Shown in pieces: positions 1 through 14,500 of a DNA stretch of 64,000 nucleotides. The stretch covers positions 248,001 to 312,000 of the forward strand of contig VXAZ01007538.1 of the NCBI GenBank assembly GCA_013399875.1, given 5' to 3'. The position numbers and the translations under genes were made by a program. Under the pieces are notes generated by a model. That model saw only the letters and a list, made by a program, of their open reading frames with translations. It searched no databases and was not told where the DNA came from. Each line of letters starts with the position of its first letter. Position 1 is the stretch's first letter. This stretch comes from Gymnorhina tibicen (taxonomy: Eukaryota; Chordata; Aves; Passeriformes; Artamidae).

Positions 1-3000
1 AGGTACGCCTTGTACCTCACACAAAGTTATTCACGCATCGGCAGGAGCGTTGAAGTTTTTTGCCTATATTGTCACGTGTCACTCAACAGCTTAGAGGGAC
101 GAGTGTGACCTTGAATGTGTTTGACCTCATGCTTTTTTAGTATCTTGGCTTTCCCTGCACAGCACTGATAATCTTGTGACTGTGATTTATTCTCTGACCA
201 CTGAGACATCCAAGTGTAAAAACACATTTTATGAATAAAATATATCAAATATCAAGTGGAGATAAAATAAAACTGAGTGAACTATGCTGTGGTGTCATGT
301 ATACTTGAAAAGAAACACTAATTGAATTTTGCTGTGCACATGAAGGTCATTTCTTTATACGAACTGCCAGTCACTACATGGATGGTTGTCCTTAAAGTAA
401 AAACAGGTCTCATAATGGCTCCTTCTTACACCTAGAATTGGTACAGGACATGGGCCCTCCACTGTAGAACACGTACAAAGAACGAAGAGCTATTATAAGT
501 GCCTCCAGAAAGGGATACTGCATTAAGAAATGGCTTAATGAGAGGTAATGTGACATTCTCTCCACTTCTTGTCTGGGACAAGAAAATTACGTTTAGGTAA
601 CTGGGAACAAGCAACAGAAAAACATGCACACCAGGTTGGGAAAATGAAGAGTGTTTGAGAATAAAGTAAAAATTTCTTCCTAAAAGTTTGCAAGTAATAT
701 TCTGAAGATGATTTAAACACTTTGAGTTTTCTTCCTATCCTAAGGCATAAGCACTTGTTTTAATTGCCAGCCCGAAAGTGATTGCCCTGAAGAGGGTAAT
801 GAGGAAGACAGGCGACACACATTTACTGCTACATGGAGCTTTAGTGCTTCCAAAACTGCAAAATTCTTTGAGAAGTCCCTGACTTACCTGATTATGTTGA
901 AACTAAAAAGCAGAAGGCTGCTGCCTGGACTGGCACAGACCTTCATGCCATTTGATGGCAGATCTAGGCAGCTGGCTGGGTACACTTTATGAACTTGTCA
1001 AGTCCAGCCTCTCAGGGTATGAGGAATCCTTGCTTCTGCTGTCCCCAGCTGGTAACAGTTGTCCCTTCTCGTCCCTGACACAGAAACTGACTGCACATAC
1101 AGCCAGCCCAATAGGGAACACGAAATCAAGCCTGTTTTCCCGGCATTTGCTGGGAGCAGACACACCAGCAATTACTGTATCCCAACTGAAAGGTGGCAAC
1201 TTTTTACCTTACTCCAACAAAAGCAAGAGCACCTTTAATTGCACACTTAACATTCCCTTACGGTAGCAGAACAGTCCTTCCACTGACTCACTGGAATACT
1301 GTGCTCAAGTACAGTGTCGGATTTCAGGCTTCAGAAAAACTTCTGGAATAACTAACAGAATTAAGTGAAAACATCAAGTTTTAGTCTATGAAATGAAAGA
1401 TTTGAAAGGGTATTAATTCTGGAACAAGTAGCAGCAAAGGAAATAAATCACAGTTGCTGAGAAATAAGAAAATTCAGAAATGGCAACTGCAGGAAGGAAA
1501 ATTTACTTTACACTGCAGGCAGACATTTCCTAGCATGAAGTTAGACAAGGACTAAACTGAACCAGAAGACTTGACTGTTCATTGCTGTAATTTCCTAACT
1601 GTCAGTTTCAGTCAGTTTCAGCAAAATACTGACTCCCTTACAGGTAGGATACTTTGCCATGGATCAAAAGTGCTGTGAAAAAAAACCCCGCAACAAAACA
1701 ACCAAAATACACCACCCTTTCAGGCATATTACCATCAGGCAACCTGGCTTGAAATTTTTTAGGAACCTCTTCCTCCTTCATTCCATGGGGCTCCTATATC
1801 CATGGTCTAAGGCTAAGCTAAAATAAGTATCAAACAGGTGCAGTCCACATGTAAATCTGTTATCCAAAAACAACAACAAAAATCTTACAGAGTACCAGTG
1901 GTGCTATTCTAATTCAAACCCAACCAGCTATAAAGGTTTGGCCATATTTTGGGGAGAAGTGGTAATGAGACACATGTACATATCTTCTCAAACTACACAG
2001 ATTGTTTTATGCAATGCAAAGAATGTAATGAAACAGACTTCTGGTAAAGCTGCCTCAGGATTTATATTCAAGGGGTTGCTGGCACTCTGCCATTCCTGTT
2101 TATATTTCTATCCAAATTATTTCCATGTTTATCCTGTTTCTATACTGCAGGCCAGTCATACTAGTTCTTACTCAAATTTTTTCTCTTTGAAATAAAGCAA
2201 ATGCAGTAAAGCAGAATAAATTAACTATTAAGAACGTTCCTCACAAAAAGCCAGATACTGTTGATTTGTTTTAGGTATATTCACATATTGCACATATCAA
2301 ATAGAAAGTGCCAAGTCTAAGAGTCTGGTATTTCTTCTCAATTTCTCTTCAGAAGTGGAAAAAACCCATACTGTTTTGGTGTATGCAGGACCTTTGGTAG
2401 ACACATGTTTTTTTCAAGTTCTTTTTCTCATAAATTGTTGGAAGACCAACAGTCAAACACAACTATATAATGACAAGTGATAGATGTGTAAATGAAATGG
2501 GACAAAACAGCTCTAAAAATGTGTAAAATTCTTATCTGGGAACTGCAATGTCAGAGTGTTTAAATATGGACCCAAAGACCTCTAGAATTATTGGTGTGAC
2601 TCAGGAAAGCTAAGGAAGTCTTACAATCACAACAGCTAGCTCACACGAGAATTCTGCTTCCCCAAAATACTAATGCATCTGAGATGGGAAACTGATTGAA
2701 GATGACAGAGGAAATGAATGGCATAAATTTAGTCATATGCCTAAATCTTTGTCAGATTGAGGCCAAGAAAGATTATATTGAGACCATCAGTTCCTTCCCT
2801 TTTCACCCACCTACTAATGCAGGCTCCTTTCAGTCATGCCTTCTGTGGCACTTAAAGAAAACCTGTTGATGCTATGAAGAAAAGCCCTGCACAGAGTGGA
2901 TGTCTCCCCCTCATTTTCCTCAAAGGAGAGAAACACGGAAAAAGTCACACTCTCTAAGCAGGAACTTTGCTTTGGCAGCACTTAGGAGGAATGTTCTTTC

Positions 3001-3106
3001 TCTTTGTTGATGACAAATAGGGCATAGATAGATCTCCTGGCTCAAATGCCAAGCTCAGCGGCCAGGCAAGGCAGCAAGAATACTACCTGCAATGTGTCTG
3101 GACAAG

Positions 3107-3402
3107 GACACAGAATGGTTTGGGGTTGAAGGGACCTTGAATACCACCTAGTTCCAACCCCCCTTCCACGTACAGGGATGCCACCCACCAGATCAGGTTG
3201 TTCAGGGCCCCATCCAATCTAGCCTTGAACACTCCCAGGAATGGGGCATCCACAACTTCTCTGGACAACTTCTTCCAGTGCCCCACTATTCCTCTGAGTA
3301 GAGAATTTCTTCCTAACAATTTATAATCTAAATCTCTTCTCCCTTAGTTTAAAACTGTTCTCCCTTGTCCAATCATTATCTGCCTGTGTAACAGACTTGA
3401 CT
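3107..3402 (-). mobile_element. CR1 LINE 3' end, antisense copy
   Basis: From an AGAATGGTTTGGG start through TTGAAGGGACCTTG, CTAGTTCCAACCCC, GGGGCATCCACAACTTCTCT and GAATTTCTTCCTAA, the sequence follows the reverse complement of the CR1 3' region. As usual for CR1 it is 5'-truncated. An ORF of 78 codons on the - strand (3083-3319) is chance within it. Confidence 0.9.
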
Positions 3403-3473
3403 TAACACATCTAGCAACAAAAAAGACTAGGGAATAATAGTCAGAAGAATACATAGGTGTAGCCTGGTCTTAC

Positions 3474-3583
3474 CATCTTGCCCATCCCTGCGGCCAGACT
3501 TTGCAGCGGTCCAAGTGGTTTCTGCAGTTCTCTGGCAGTTCTGAGATGAGATTAGGGATTGTGGTTGCTGTCTTTCATCCCAA
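3474..3583 (-). other. Exon-like segment on the minus strand, unassigned
   Basis: On the - strand, a GCTTTTTTTCAG acceptor precedes 110 nt ending in ATG|GTAAGA. One frame is open (WDERQQPQSLISSQ...). No homology recognised. It abuts the CR1 copy at 3107-3402. Confidence 0.25.
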
Positions 3584-6114
3584 CTGAAAAAAAGCATACA
3601 GCAGTCACAAAGCAGTGATAACCTTTTCTCTCTAAAGCTTTCCCTGCTAAAACCTCTGTTTCTATGTCCAACTAGACAATTATAACTTACTTTACACTTA
3701 CTCTCTCCAACTTTAACTTGTCCCTGGCAGAGCTGTTGGTGCTCTTCTTTGAAAGGAAACAAAAGATTTACGTGCCTTAGTTCAGACATTTCAAATAAAA
3801 CTCCCCAGATTAGCTGCATTTAGGGTCCTTAATTATTTCTTACGAGTACCAGATAGTGAAGATAAAGTAGGTGTTGGAGGCAATTAATCTTTTTTTTTCT
3901 ATGCCATAGTTTCTATTCTGCAGAGAACTTCTCAAAAAAGAAAACAAACAGGTAATGGATTCAAACTATTAGGTATGTAAAAACAGCTAAAAAACTCATT
4001 ACAAATACACTCTCCTTTGCCCCCATAAAGTCTATCTTGTATCCAAGTGTTTGGCTCAGTGTACTGCTGCTTATCTTTTAACTATCAATTAAATATACAA
4101 AATGTAATTGGAAAACATGCAAGTTCACAACCCACTGATTGAGAAATACTGTTCATCATCATAAAAAAAAATTACTGCAACAAGTGGCAGAGCACTTGGT
4201 AGAGAAAACAATGGCCTTTTCTCCTGACTGCTCCCCCACAGACAATTATCCTCCTGTATGTATACATACTGGCTTTGCTCAGCTGAATGTCTTCACTTTC
4301 TTTTCAACTCAGCATTTTTATGTGGTCCTTCACAACGCAATCAGGAAGTAAGTGACAGTTTCAAAACAAGCACTTTGAAAGAAAGAATGGCTGACAAGTA
4401 CAAAAGACGACTTCTTCGTTATTCTGCACTGCCACATCTAAAGACGAGGAGAAACTGGTTCTCCTATCAACAGTCAGCTGCACAGAGATTTTTTATTTGC
4501 ATTGGTCTGTACTCCAGAGCTTAAATGCTGACATGAAATTTCCATGGATATTAATGATAATGAATGAGGTAACAATGGGGAACCTGACTTCCCATGCCTG
4601 TGTACGACAGAGATAAAAAAGGCATCTCTTTAAACTATTCTAACTGCACACACATACCTCCAATGCAGACAAAACTGGCTTACTCCTCTAACTCAGGAGG
4701 GAACACACAGTGTCCATCAGAGCCTAGAAAGGACACCGAGGTTTAATTTTCCTTCTTTTAAACTAGTCCAGAGATGGGAATTAGTGTAAAATGGAAACAC
4801 ACCACACTTTCAGTATTTCCCCAGTAGCAAGGAAGCATATGTCTGAATGAACATTTAAGCACAGGGTTTAAGTTCAAATACCACAACTCATCTGGAGTTA
4901 AAAATTTAGAAGAATATGTACTTTCAGACAGATAAAGCAAAGATTTGTTTAGGCTAAAAAAACATTTAGTATGTCCTTGTGAGATTAAGTTGAAAACACA
5001 GACAATAATACACAAATGCTTATCGCCTTGAAAATACTTTTTAAATCCATGTTTGCAAAGAATGAGAGTCTTGTGTAGGAAGGAGCTATGCTACAAATGA
5101 CAAATTTGTCCTTAAGTGCTCCAACTACCTGGTAACAAAGAAGGGAAACAACTTTATGCTAGCATTGGGTGGGTTTGCCATAGTTATATCTTCTGAGTAT
5201 TTCTGGAACTAGTGACTCTACCTTAAAGTAAATATGTTCTGTGCTGTGCATTTTATTTTTTTCAAGAGGCCAATTTAGAGCTTTCAGGTTTTCACAAGGT
5301 CAATAAAAACTATGTACACACTAAAAAAATATACCAGAACTACAATAACAGACTTCTGTTTTTTCCATTAGATACATTGTGAAAAAACCCCCTACAACAG
5401 AAAGCAACTTTCAGGGTCTCTCCTGCATAGGAGGCAACTCGTATTTCACAGCAGGGATCTTAGTGTCACCAAAATATTTGTTCTCTTGTAATAAAACATA
5501 TCTAATACAAACACACATTTGGTCTAATGGGAATTTAAGACTCAAAGATACCATATCAGTGATCAAAACAAGTTCTTTGAATCAATTATTAACATGAAAG
5601 TATCTAAGAAACATATGCCAAATACCATGGAGCACAAAAGATTTTGTATCTTGTAACATATGGCAAAACACCCTGGGACATTACTTTGACACTCACATAT
5701 AAAGTTCTGATTATACACATTTATTGTTCTTTTCAACCCAGACTCCTTGATCTCAGGAACACTGCTAACCAAATTTACTGTATTTATCCTTAATTTTGAC
5801 ATGGATGTCAGATAAAGAAGCTACAGTTTCTTTTGGTGCCAGTAATCTCACACATGGAATGAGAAAACAAAAGCATTGTGTATCTCCTGTAAAATAGGAG
5901 ACAAAGATACTTTTTTTTCAGTTTATGAAACCTTTGTATATCCACTGAAAACAGAACTGATACAGCAAAGACATCTCTCCCTCATACTTTTTTCCTGACT
6001 GCTCTAAAAGTAGTAAACACTAACTGGTTTTCTATCTCTTAATTTATAAAATTTAATGATTATAGCAGAGGAGACATGTATCTTATCTTCACTCCATTTC
6101 CTCTTAGAAGGAAA

Positions 6115-6185
6115 GGGGAAACCAAACGAAAAACCAAAACCAACAAAACAAAAACCCAAAACACACACACAAAAAAAGGAAAATA
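6115..6185 (+). repeat. A/C-rich low-complexity tract
   Basis: AAAACC/ACAAAA units run into a short (CA)n and an A run. The 77- and 98-codon ORFs across it are composition artefacts. Confidence 0.6.
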
Positions 6186-9100
6186 AAAAGATTGAGAATG
6201 AGAGTAACAAGCGAACAAGCACACAAATCAGAAAGGAAGGTACACATACCCTATCAGATAGAAGTATTAGGAAAATACTGATGCAGTGACTATGAGGCAT
6301 CAGTAGTCATGGACTGCAGATAACATAATGCCCACAAATATGACATTAGTCTTCATTCACAGGCACAACTGCAATCTGATACAAGCTGAAATTGGTATGT
6401 GTGACCTAAAATCCTAAACAAAAAAAAGTTGTCTGATTTATGACCTCCTTATCATTGACAGTTTTCAGACCATAGATCCTCCCAAAACATATACAGACAT
6501 ACACAAAGTAAGATTTAGAGCTGATTCATTCCCACATTTTGAAGCAAATGCAAAGAGCATCAGTGATGGACTCATCATGACTATTTTCATAGGAATGGCA
6601 AAGACAAACAATTAATGAAAACATTAAGAAAAAAACCTTATCTTTCCTGCAGAGAGAAATCAGGCTGGAACCCTAATTTCAGTGAACCAGAAAGTCTGTG
6701 ATTAAAACAAAAATCCCAAAAGTCACCACCACTAATCACCAACCAAGTTTAGATTTGATTATAAGCAGATTGACTTCAGTTACAGCATAGACTGACATAA
6801 GGAAAAAACGAAGAAGACAAAACATAGTTCCGAATTTAAATAATAATTTTCACCTACATAGTGCTCTGTGCACACAGATCTTCAAACCCTTTACAAACTG
6901 CGAATAACTGCTCTTCTCACCTTCCATTTAAAGAAAGAAAAGCAACAATGCTAAAATAAAAAGTAGCAAGAGAGCTGAGAAAGAAGTTGCAGACAGGTCT
7001 CACTTCCAAAATGAAATCTATATTTGGATCAGTTTGACCCAAAACAGAAATTTAAATATCCATGCCCCTAAACTGAAAAATTTAGTAGCAGAATTCCAGA
7101 GTCATTCTCAGATTTTTAACTCGTTTGCCTGGGCACGGTCAGTGCTGAAATGGAAATCTGAAAGACTTCTATTTGAAAAACATCAGAATATCTTAATTTT
7201 CTTTAAAACCAAATTAAGAAACAGCTTCAGTTCCCCAGAAGCTGTATTCTCAGGAAAGCTGGCTATTAATCTAGCACTGCTTTAGGCAGGCTGATTAGCA
7301 GTCAAACTTACATTTCGTCAGGCAGAGAACATGTTGTCTTCCATTTGGTATGGCAGTGCCCTGGAAAGACTCCTCCTTCATGCTGCTTATTGGAAACAGG
7401 ATCCATATAAGTTTAAATACCAAACAAACAAACAAACCCCCTTGTTTGCAGTTTCAGCAAATTAATTCATCAGTATTAGCTTCCTTTGTTGAAGTTCCCT
7501 GAGCATATTAGAAACACACACTTTCACTTCACTGACATTTTCTTGTTCTGCTTGTAAAATTCAGTGAAAAGCTGCCTATTTATCTTTGCATGTACATCCA
7601 CACAAGTTATGTCATCTGGCCATTACCAGCGTGATCAAAGTTCCAGGCACACAGGTAACTGACCTCAAAGCACGGTGTTTTGACATGATTCGTGTTATTC
7701 TCTATGTCAATAGTTATTTCATCTGCTGTCTGCTATTTTACAACTGAACAAAATAAAAGGAATAGAAACTACTATTCAATGCAGCTTTCTTAAGACATTC
7801 TCCTGTCTCACTACAGGAATCATTTCAGCTATACTAGCATATAGCCTGCTTTCTGAGAATAAGGCTGTATAGGTATCTGCAGTAATTATGATTAATTTCT
7901 AATGTTACTATAAACTCTCAATTTAAAAATCATAGCTGAGAAACATAAATGTTTCACTAAAATATGCCTGACTTTCCTACTCATTTCTTCAGCTGAGAAT
8001 CATTCACAACTATTAAAACAAAATTGTTTCCTAATTTCATTGCATGATGAACTCCCACCATGGAGGTAACATGTGATTTCTTTAGAGTGTGTGTATACCC
8101 AAATGAAACTGGGTTCCCAGGAAACAGTGACACCAAACTTCAATATGAGTTAATAATACAGAGGAAGAACAGAAACAAAGGGAACAGAGTGGGGTGAAAG
8201 GGGAAGATGAGCAACAGACTTGCCTATTAAGAGGCCAGGAATCCCACATTTATAGTCTGGGTTCTCTTTCCATCGTAGGCAGGATCAGCATTAGTTGTGG
8301 TTTCATCAGATCAGACCTGCATTGTGATAGTACTTTACAGACTGCAGCCAAGGAGGAGCAGGGAGGGCATAGAAAGAAAAACAGAACAGAGAGAGGGTTA
8401 CAGCCAACAGCCTGGTACTATATTCATCCCAAGCAAATATGGCATGAATCTTCTCATCATCCCCATATCAATATTCTCAATAATATTCAAACAATTTATT
8501 AAGAATCTGAAGTGAAAAGTTTAATCAGAGAAATGCTCCAGTGATGAGGCTTCAATAAATCACCTCTCCTGGATGGACAGAAATACATACCAGATTAGAT
8601 TTTCCTTGTCCAAGTACATCCTAAGATTCTTGGTGGCCATGGCTACTTTAGACATCCAGAAGCTAGCTACACCATCCTACCTCAAAATGAAAAAAACACA
8701 TCAGATTAAAGAAATACACATGCGTAATACACCCTCAAGCAGCACTGTGGCATAATTTGCAGGGTATAGCTACATTTGTTATACCCAAAATCAAGCCTCA
8801 TGTTTAGTTGTAACAGCAATAGCCATAAAACTATGACATCTATTTCTGAGTCACTTGTCTTGGATAATTAGTTTGCCAAGAGCATGAGTCACCAAGTTAG
8901 AAATTAGTTAGAGAATGACTAATTTTTAACTTTATACTAACATTATCCTTAAAAATAAAAAGGACTCCTCTCTTCCCCCCAAATTGTTAAATTTTGGTTC
9001 TTTTCAAAATGCCAAAATGTGCTTTATATAGAACATCTGCATTAAATGTTGAAATAATTATCTCCTTTTTATAATGCCATTCACCCAGAAGGATCTCTCA

Positions 9101-10031
9101 GTAATTTCTGATTGTGTGTGTGTTCTTCAGTGCATCCACATATACAGTGAAGTGAGGCAGTGAGACAGTACTTGGCAACACTATACAAAAGCACCTGACT
9201 GCAACTGCAGTCAGATCCTGTAGCTTGTTTAAACGAGACAGGAAAATTCAGATGCACAAACTGAATTAGCAACAATGGAATTTCACCATTTACACCTCAG
9301 TTTTTGCAAAACAGGGTTTATTCTGACTACTGAGGGTCAGATCAGCCAGTACTTAGTAGCACTCAACCTTTCAGTTTCTTCGGATTTCAGCTGTGAGAAA
9401 GTTTCAGTAAGGAAGCCTGACCTGTTTCCAAGCTCTGCTTATCCTTGGCTGCAGCATGTTGCGACAACATCAGGCAGGGCAGCATCAAATTGAGAACAAT
9501 ATGTTGAACTACTTTTGGAAATACTCTCTAACTCTGCAAGTCTGGATATGCCCAATGGCTGCAATCCAGGCAGCCACCTGCATATTCGAGTCCTTGCTGA
9601 AGAATTGCCAAAGATGCAACTTTACAAACAATTTAGCCAATCCAAGACTGCCTAACACAAGAGAAGCAGCCGTGCCCTCCTGTCCCACCAGAATTTCTGC
9701 CTTCTCTTCTGCTGCCCCAGCATCTGTTTGGCCACACAGATCTACTTGCCGATTTGCCTAAAAATAATGGCATAAGAATGTGTCAAAAAAAGTTAGCTGC
9801 TCATTAATCCACCCTTTGAGAAGCAACTGCAACTTCACGAGTTTTCATAGTCTTTCATCTGCTGGTCCACTTGAGTGAAGAACACTGTGTTTCTCTTCAA
9901 GGACTGCAAGGACCACTGCAGTCCAATTGCATTGCACAAATGCAGGCTCTTCTATTCAGGAATATGATTTTGTTCTATGCAGATGTTTAGCATGTATTAA
10001 GCTCTCTGTCTTCTGTTTGTTTTTCCTACAG

Positions 10032-10121
10032 GATGGGCAATGCCCAGCTGGTAATACAGCAAAATGTAAACCCTGGCCATTTGCTATTGTCAAAGAACCA
10101 TTATTTTCCAGTCCTTTAAAG
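10032..10121 (+). other. Exon-like segment, unassigned
   Basis: A strong pyrimidine tract and CCTACAG acceptor precede 90 nt ending in a perfect AAG|GTATGT donor. The segment is open in phase 0 (begins DGQCPAGNTAKCKPW). I do not recognise the product, and no partner exons were identified. It could be an exon of an uncharacterised transcript or chance. Confidence 0.3.
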
Positions 10122-11513
10122 GTATGTTGCTGGTTAAGCAATTTGTTTTCTCAATGTTCATTCCTTGTCCTTTTATCATGCTGTAGGATAGCCATGTAAC
10201 CCAAAACTAGACATTAATTCTGGTACCTAAACTAAGAGGCTAGTGAAGAAAGAAAGGTTCCTCCAGAGGGTAATTTGGGTTACAATTACATAGCTTAGCT
10301 CTACCATGTAGCATAAGTGCATTTCTAGAACAAGAATTTAGCATAGGCCCAAATCCATCCTGAGTGTTTGCCACCACAGGCTGTACAGGAAGCCAAAGTT
10401 AAAACATCTGAAGGTCAGTGGTGTGACTATCCCACTCCAATCACATCTTCACGTGAGTTAGAGCAGAAGCCCTGAGTGCTCAAAGCCAGGATGACATGCC
10501 AAGGAAAGGTATATGATGTCACAGAATGGCACTAGTTCCTGAGGTCAAGACAGATGGCTGACATTTGGCAAGAATAAAGAAACTCTATCTTGGGTGTCAG
10601 AACCAGCAAGATGAGTAATACTACACTATAACATAGCCTGCTCCTTGGATTTAGCCCATGTTATTTGAGCAGTAAACTTCTTGCTCTTGATCCACATCTT
10701 TTTGGGGCACCTTATATTTCTGAGACACAGAATTGTCCAGTCCTCTGGCTTCTGCAGAGAACTTACATATGCGTGTACACACACCCACCCCCTTTACTGG
10801 AATTCTTTCACCTTCTTCACCTGAAAGCTATCTATATGATATATACTTAGATGTTGGTGGCCAGTTTCCCTATTTCAGAATTGCATTACTCTAGATATGT
10901 ATTGACTTCATGTTCCAATTTATTTATCTTGTTAAGTTTTTAGTGAGATGACAGAGCAACAATTGAGAATGTAACTTTTAACAGAATGCTTTTGGTAAAA
11001 TTTTCTGGGGCTGTTCTGAAAGTTCTGAGTCCACTTGACAGCTATTTAGAGCCTGTATTTTACACAACACTACAGAAAGCCCCTAGCAATATTCTTCAAA
11101 AAGTAATACTAAGGATTAAAGCTTGAATTTCTTACACCATGAAGAATTTCCACAAGCAGCTTGGAACTGAAATAAGATTTCTGAAACCTCAATTGAAATA
11201 AAACTCAAACATATGTTTTATTTCAGGGAAAGCCAACCCTGAGATTTTACCTTCAAATTATTGTTACCCTTGTTGGTATTTATACAGCTCAGCAGATGAT
11301 TGAAAAAGAATCAATAACACATGGGGAGAAATAAAGTTTTACTAATAAGATTTGGAATGCATCTCCAGCCCTTAACCTGGAGCTAGCACACTGTCTGCAA
11401 ATAAGATAGTTAACATTGTGTATACAAAAAAGTGGCAACAGACTTAGGCTTAGACCTGGAAGCTAAAAAGATATTATGCAAATCTTTCCAGAACTTAGGC
11501 ACAGCTTTAGAAA

Positions 11514-11539
11514 TAAAAAAAAAAAACAAAAAAAAAAAG
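11514..11539 (+). repeat. A-rich low-complexity tract
   Basis: Two A runs separated by a single C. No flanking duplication or coding remnant was recognised, so it is not called a retrocopy tail. Confidence 0.6.
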
Positions 11540-14500
11540 CAGGAGGCATTTCAAGGAACCAAACAAAATTTGGATGCACATTTCAAATACCCTTCATGAA
11601 ATACAAGCAACACATAACAAAAATTTCCTGAAGTAGCCAGTGTTTCTGGACTGTATCTTCTGTATCAACAATATGACTCCATTTTTACGACAAAAGGATG
11701 TAAGAACTTGAAATCCACAGAAAAACTAAGATAGAAGATCCAGACTACAGGAAAACAGTGCCAAAGCTCATCCTGACTTACTCTAAATACAGCATTCAAT
11801 TTATTATCCCACCAGTAGAGCCATTTCTAAGAGTATGTCCCGCAGTATCAGTATAATGCTTACTAGGAGGAAAGAATATCACACAACTGTTCAATACCAG
11901 CCATCAGTCTTTCTGCTCATGGATTCTCTGTCAAGATTTCCAATTATGTGATTACCAGAAACTCAAAAATGCCTTGTTTACAGGACTCAGCATGATCACA
12001 GCTCAAAGGGTTGTGACCCACAACTGGTCTGGCTGGGCTGGAGTTCATTTACTGGGGCACAACACAAATGCCCCGCAAACTGTATTTAGCAACCAGTTCT
12101 ATCGAAAAGCCTCCTACGGAAGAGCCACTTATGCACACTTGTTCCTAAAAATTACACAGCACACAATTTAAGAGTAGTCATCTTTCCTCATAAAAATACA
12201 CAGAATTTCACAGAATAAAAACGTTTTCTGTCTGCTTTATTAATTATATTCTTGTTTACTTTTCTATTATGTATTATTATATTAACAATAGTTTTACTAT
12301 TGAATACTCATATCTTAAACACCTAAAAACTAACTACACCATTCACTATGTGACTATTAGTCAGACAAAACAGCTGATACATTTATAGGACAAATACCTG
12401 TGTCACAATGTGAAAATAGTTCTTACCATTTATGAGAGGTAGAAGGTTCTGATTTCAAAATGTAAAAAACAGTGATTATTTATATTAAAGCATTACAGAG
12501 AATAATTGAAACTTTTTGGTTTAATTACAAGATTTAGAGGTTGGTTACAGCTGAAATGATCTCTTTAGCTCATCAGAGAATTATGCAATAATTCAAAGAA
12601 AGACAGAAGGAATTCCAGAGGGTTGGGGGAGAAACAGGAAGACACAGCAATAGCTTTTTTCTGTCTCAACTGCACTCTTTCTGAAGACAAAGTCTTGAAT
12701 ATGCAAACCGAAAGAAATACATCTTAGAAAATATATTTCAAATCTCCTCCTATCTAAGACAACACAGCTCTTGCTGAAGGAGTAACTCTGTTTGCCATGC
12801 ACAGATTTTCACACGAAGTTTTGAAGATTTAAAAATGGTATGTTGAGCACATGTAGCACATTTTCATTACATAAAACACCAGCATGGGACCAGGTGGCCT
12901 CACTGCATCTGTGAGAAGCACAAGCATGGCAGTGTCCAGAGGACAAGCATTAAGGCCTAAGTCCAGCACCAGGTGTTACAGGTGCCTCCAGATGTCCATC
13001 AGTGATCCCTTCCTTCCTTTCCAGGCTGACTGGCTCTCTCATGTATGAATATACTCCTGAAGTCTCCTCTTTGCCAGTGAGCCTACAATTCATTTTCCAA
13101 ACAGTATTTTATATTCCTAGAGCACCTCAAAGGAATAGCCTCACAACCATCTATGAGCTCCTTCCAGTGAAAGGTTCCTCCTACCCCACCTGAAACCCCA
13201 CAATTACTCAGTTAACAAAATTAGCTATAAAAGAGCAGCAGCATTTGCAAACTGAGGACAGAAAGCTCCTGCCTCCCCCAGAGATGGGGGCCTGATGCCT
13301 TGGCCAACTGCTCTTTTTTGTCCAGCACCCTGCCCCAAAGCCAACACCTGTCCCCCGAGGCAAAGCTTTGTAAGCCAGGGAGCACCCATGAGACTGAAGT
13401 AGCTCATTGCTTAAAATAGATGAAAAAGGAAAACATACCTACACTGCTAAAGAAAAATAAGTGAGTCAACAGCCTGTGAAGTCATGAGTTCATAAAATCA
13501 GCTGCATGTGCATTAGAAGCCTGAAGGCAACTGATGGGAGTGGGGAAATGAGGGTGCAGGATCAAATTAAAGGAAGTGTGAAATGCATCCACCAGACTGT
13601 GCAAGTAACAGGATAAATGATATATACTGCTCTGAAAGATAAGAATTAAAAAGGGCTGGCATGTCAGACTACCAGGAGGATTACACAATGCACTATTTTC
13701 CTTCAAGACATCCCTGTGACAAGAAAAGGAGTGCTCTTGCCAGTCAGTTCCAAATGACCCCTGCAGAAGGACTTGGCTTGCGCCCAGGATGAAAGGCAGT
13801 GCTGTCAGGGCATGGGGGAGCACAGCAGAACCAAGAGTGATGAAGAAAACTCAAGGACTTGGTTAATTCCCCAGGGAAGGTGAGTTGAGTACAAAGAAAC
13901 TGAAGCCAGTTCTGGTTTGGCTGCGACTCGTATGTGCTGAAGGATGCTGGGGAGCGTAGACTGTGTCTCTAATCACTTCTGACAGCAATGTAAAAGCCAG
14001 CTGAGATATGCTGTCTCATAGGGCATCATCACTATCATGAGGAGACTATCCACAACTTTTGAAACCTGTCTCAAATACAAGGAACATAAGTTTCTAAGGG
14101 TAATGGTAACAGTTCTAACAAGTCCTTCATAAAAATCTTTTCCTCTTGTGAGCAGCAAACATGTTATAGACACAAGTTATAGAGAATTTGAAAAGAGACA
14201 TAATCAAATTTTGGGGGCAAATGAGTTGCTGCATGCTGTTTTAGCAGCAGATATTTTTGTTGCAACTGGTGTCCTTGCACAAACCATTTTAAGAAGAATA
14301 TATTGGTAGAAAGCCATAAAGCTTATTTACGTAGATGGAATTTCATCATCTCCCACTCCAAAGCAGGCTGGATTGGTTACGCTGACCTAATGTTTTCTTT
14401 ATCATGGTTTGTGTGAGGCTAGGAATACATGTCAGATTGTGGTTTAGTTTGCTCTTTCAATATCCTGATGGGAGTCCTTTGAGATACTAGTTTAATTTAT

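Noticed and set aside
3083..3319. 78-codon minus-strand ORF
   Set aside because: Lies inside the CR1 3' region; a non-coding part of the element.
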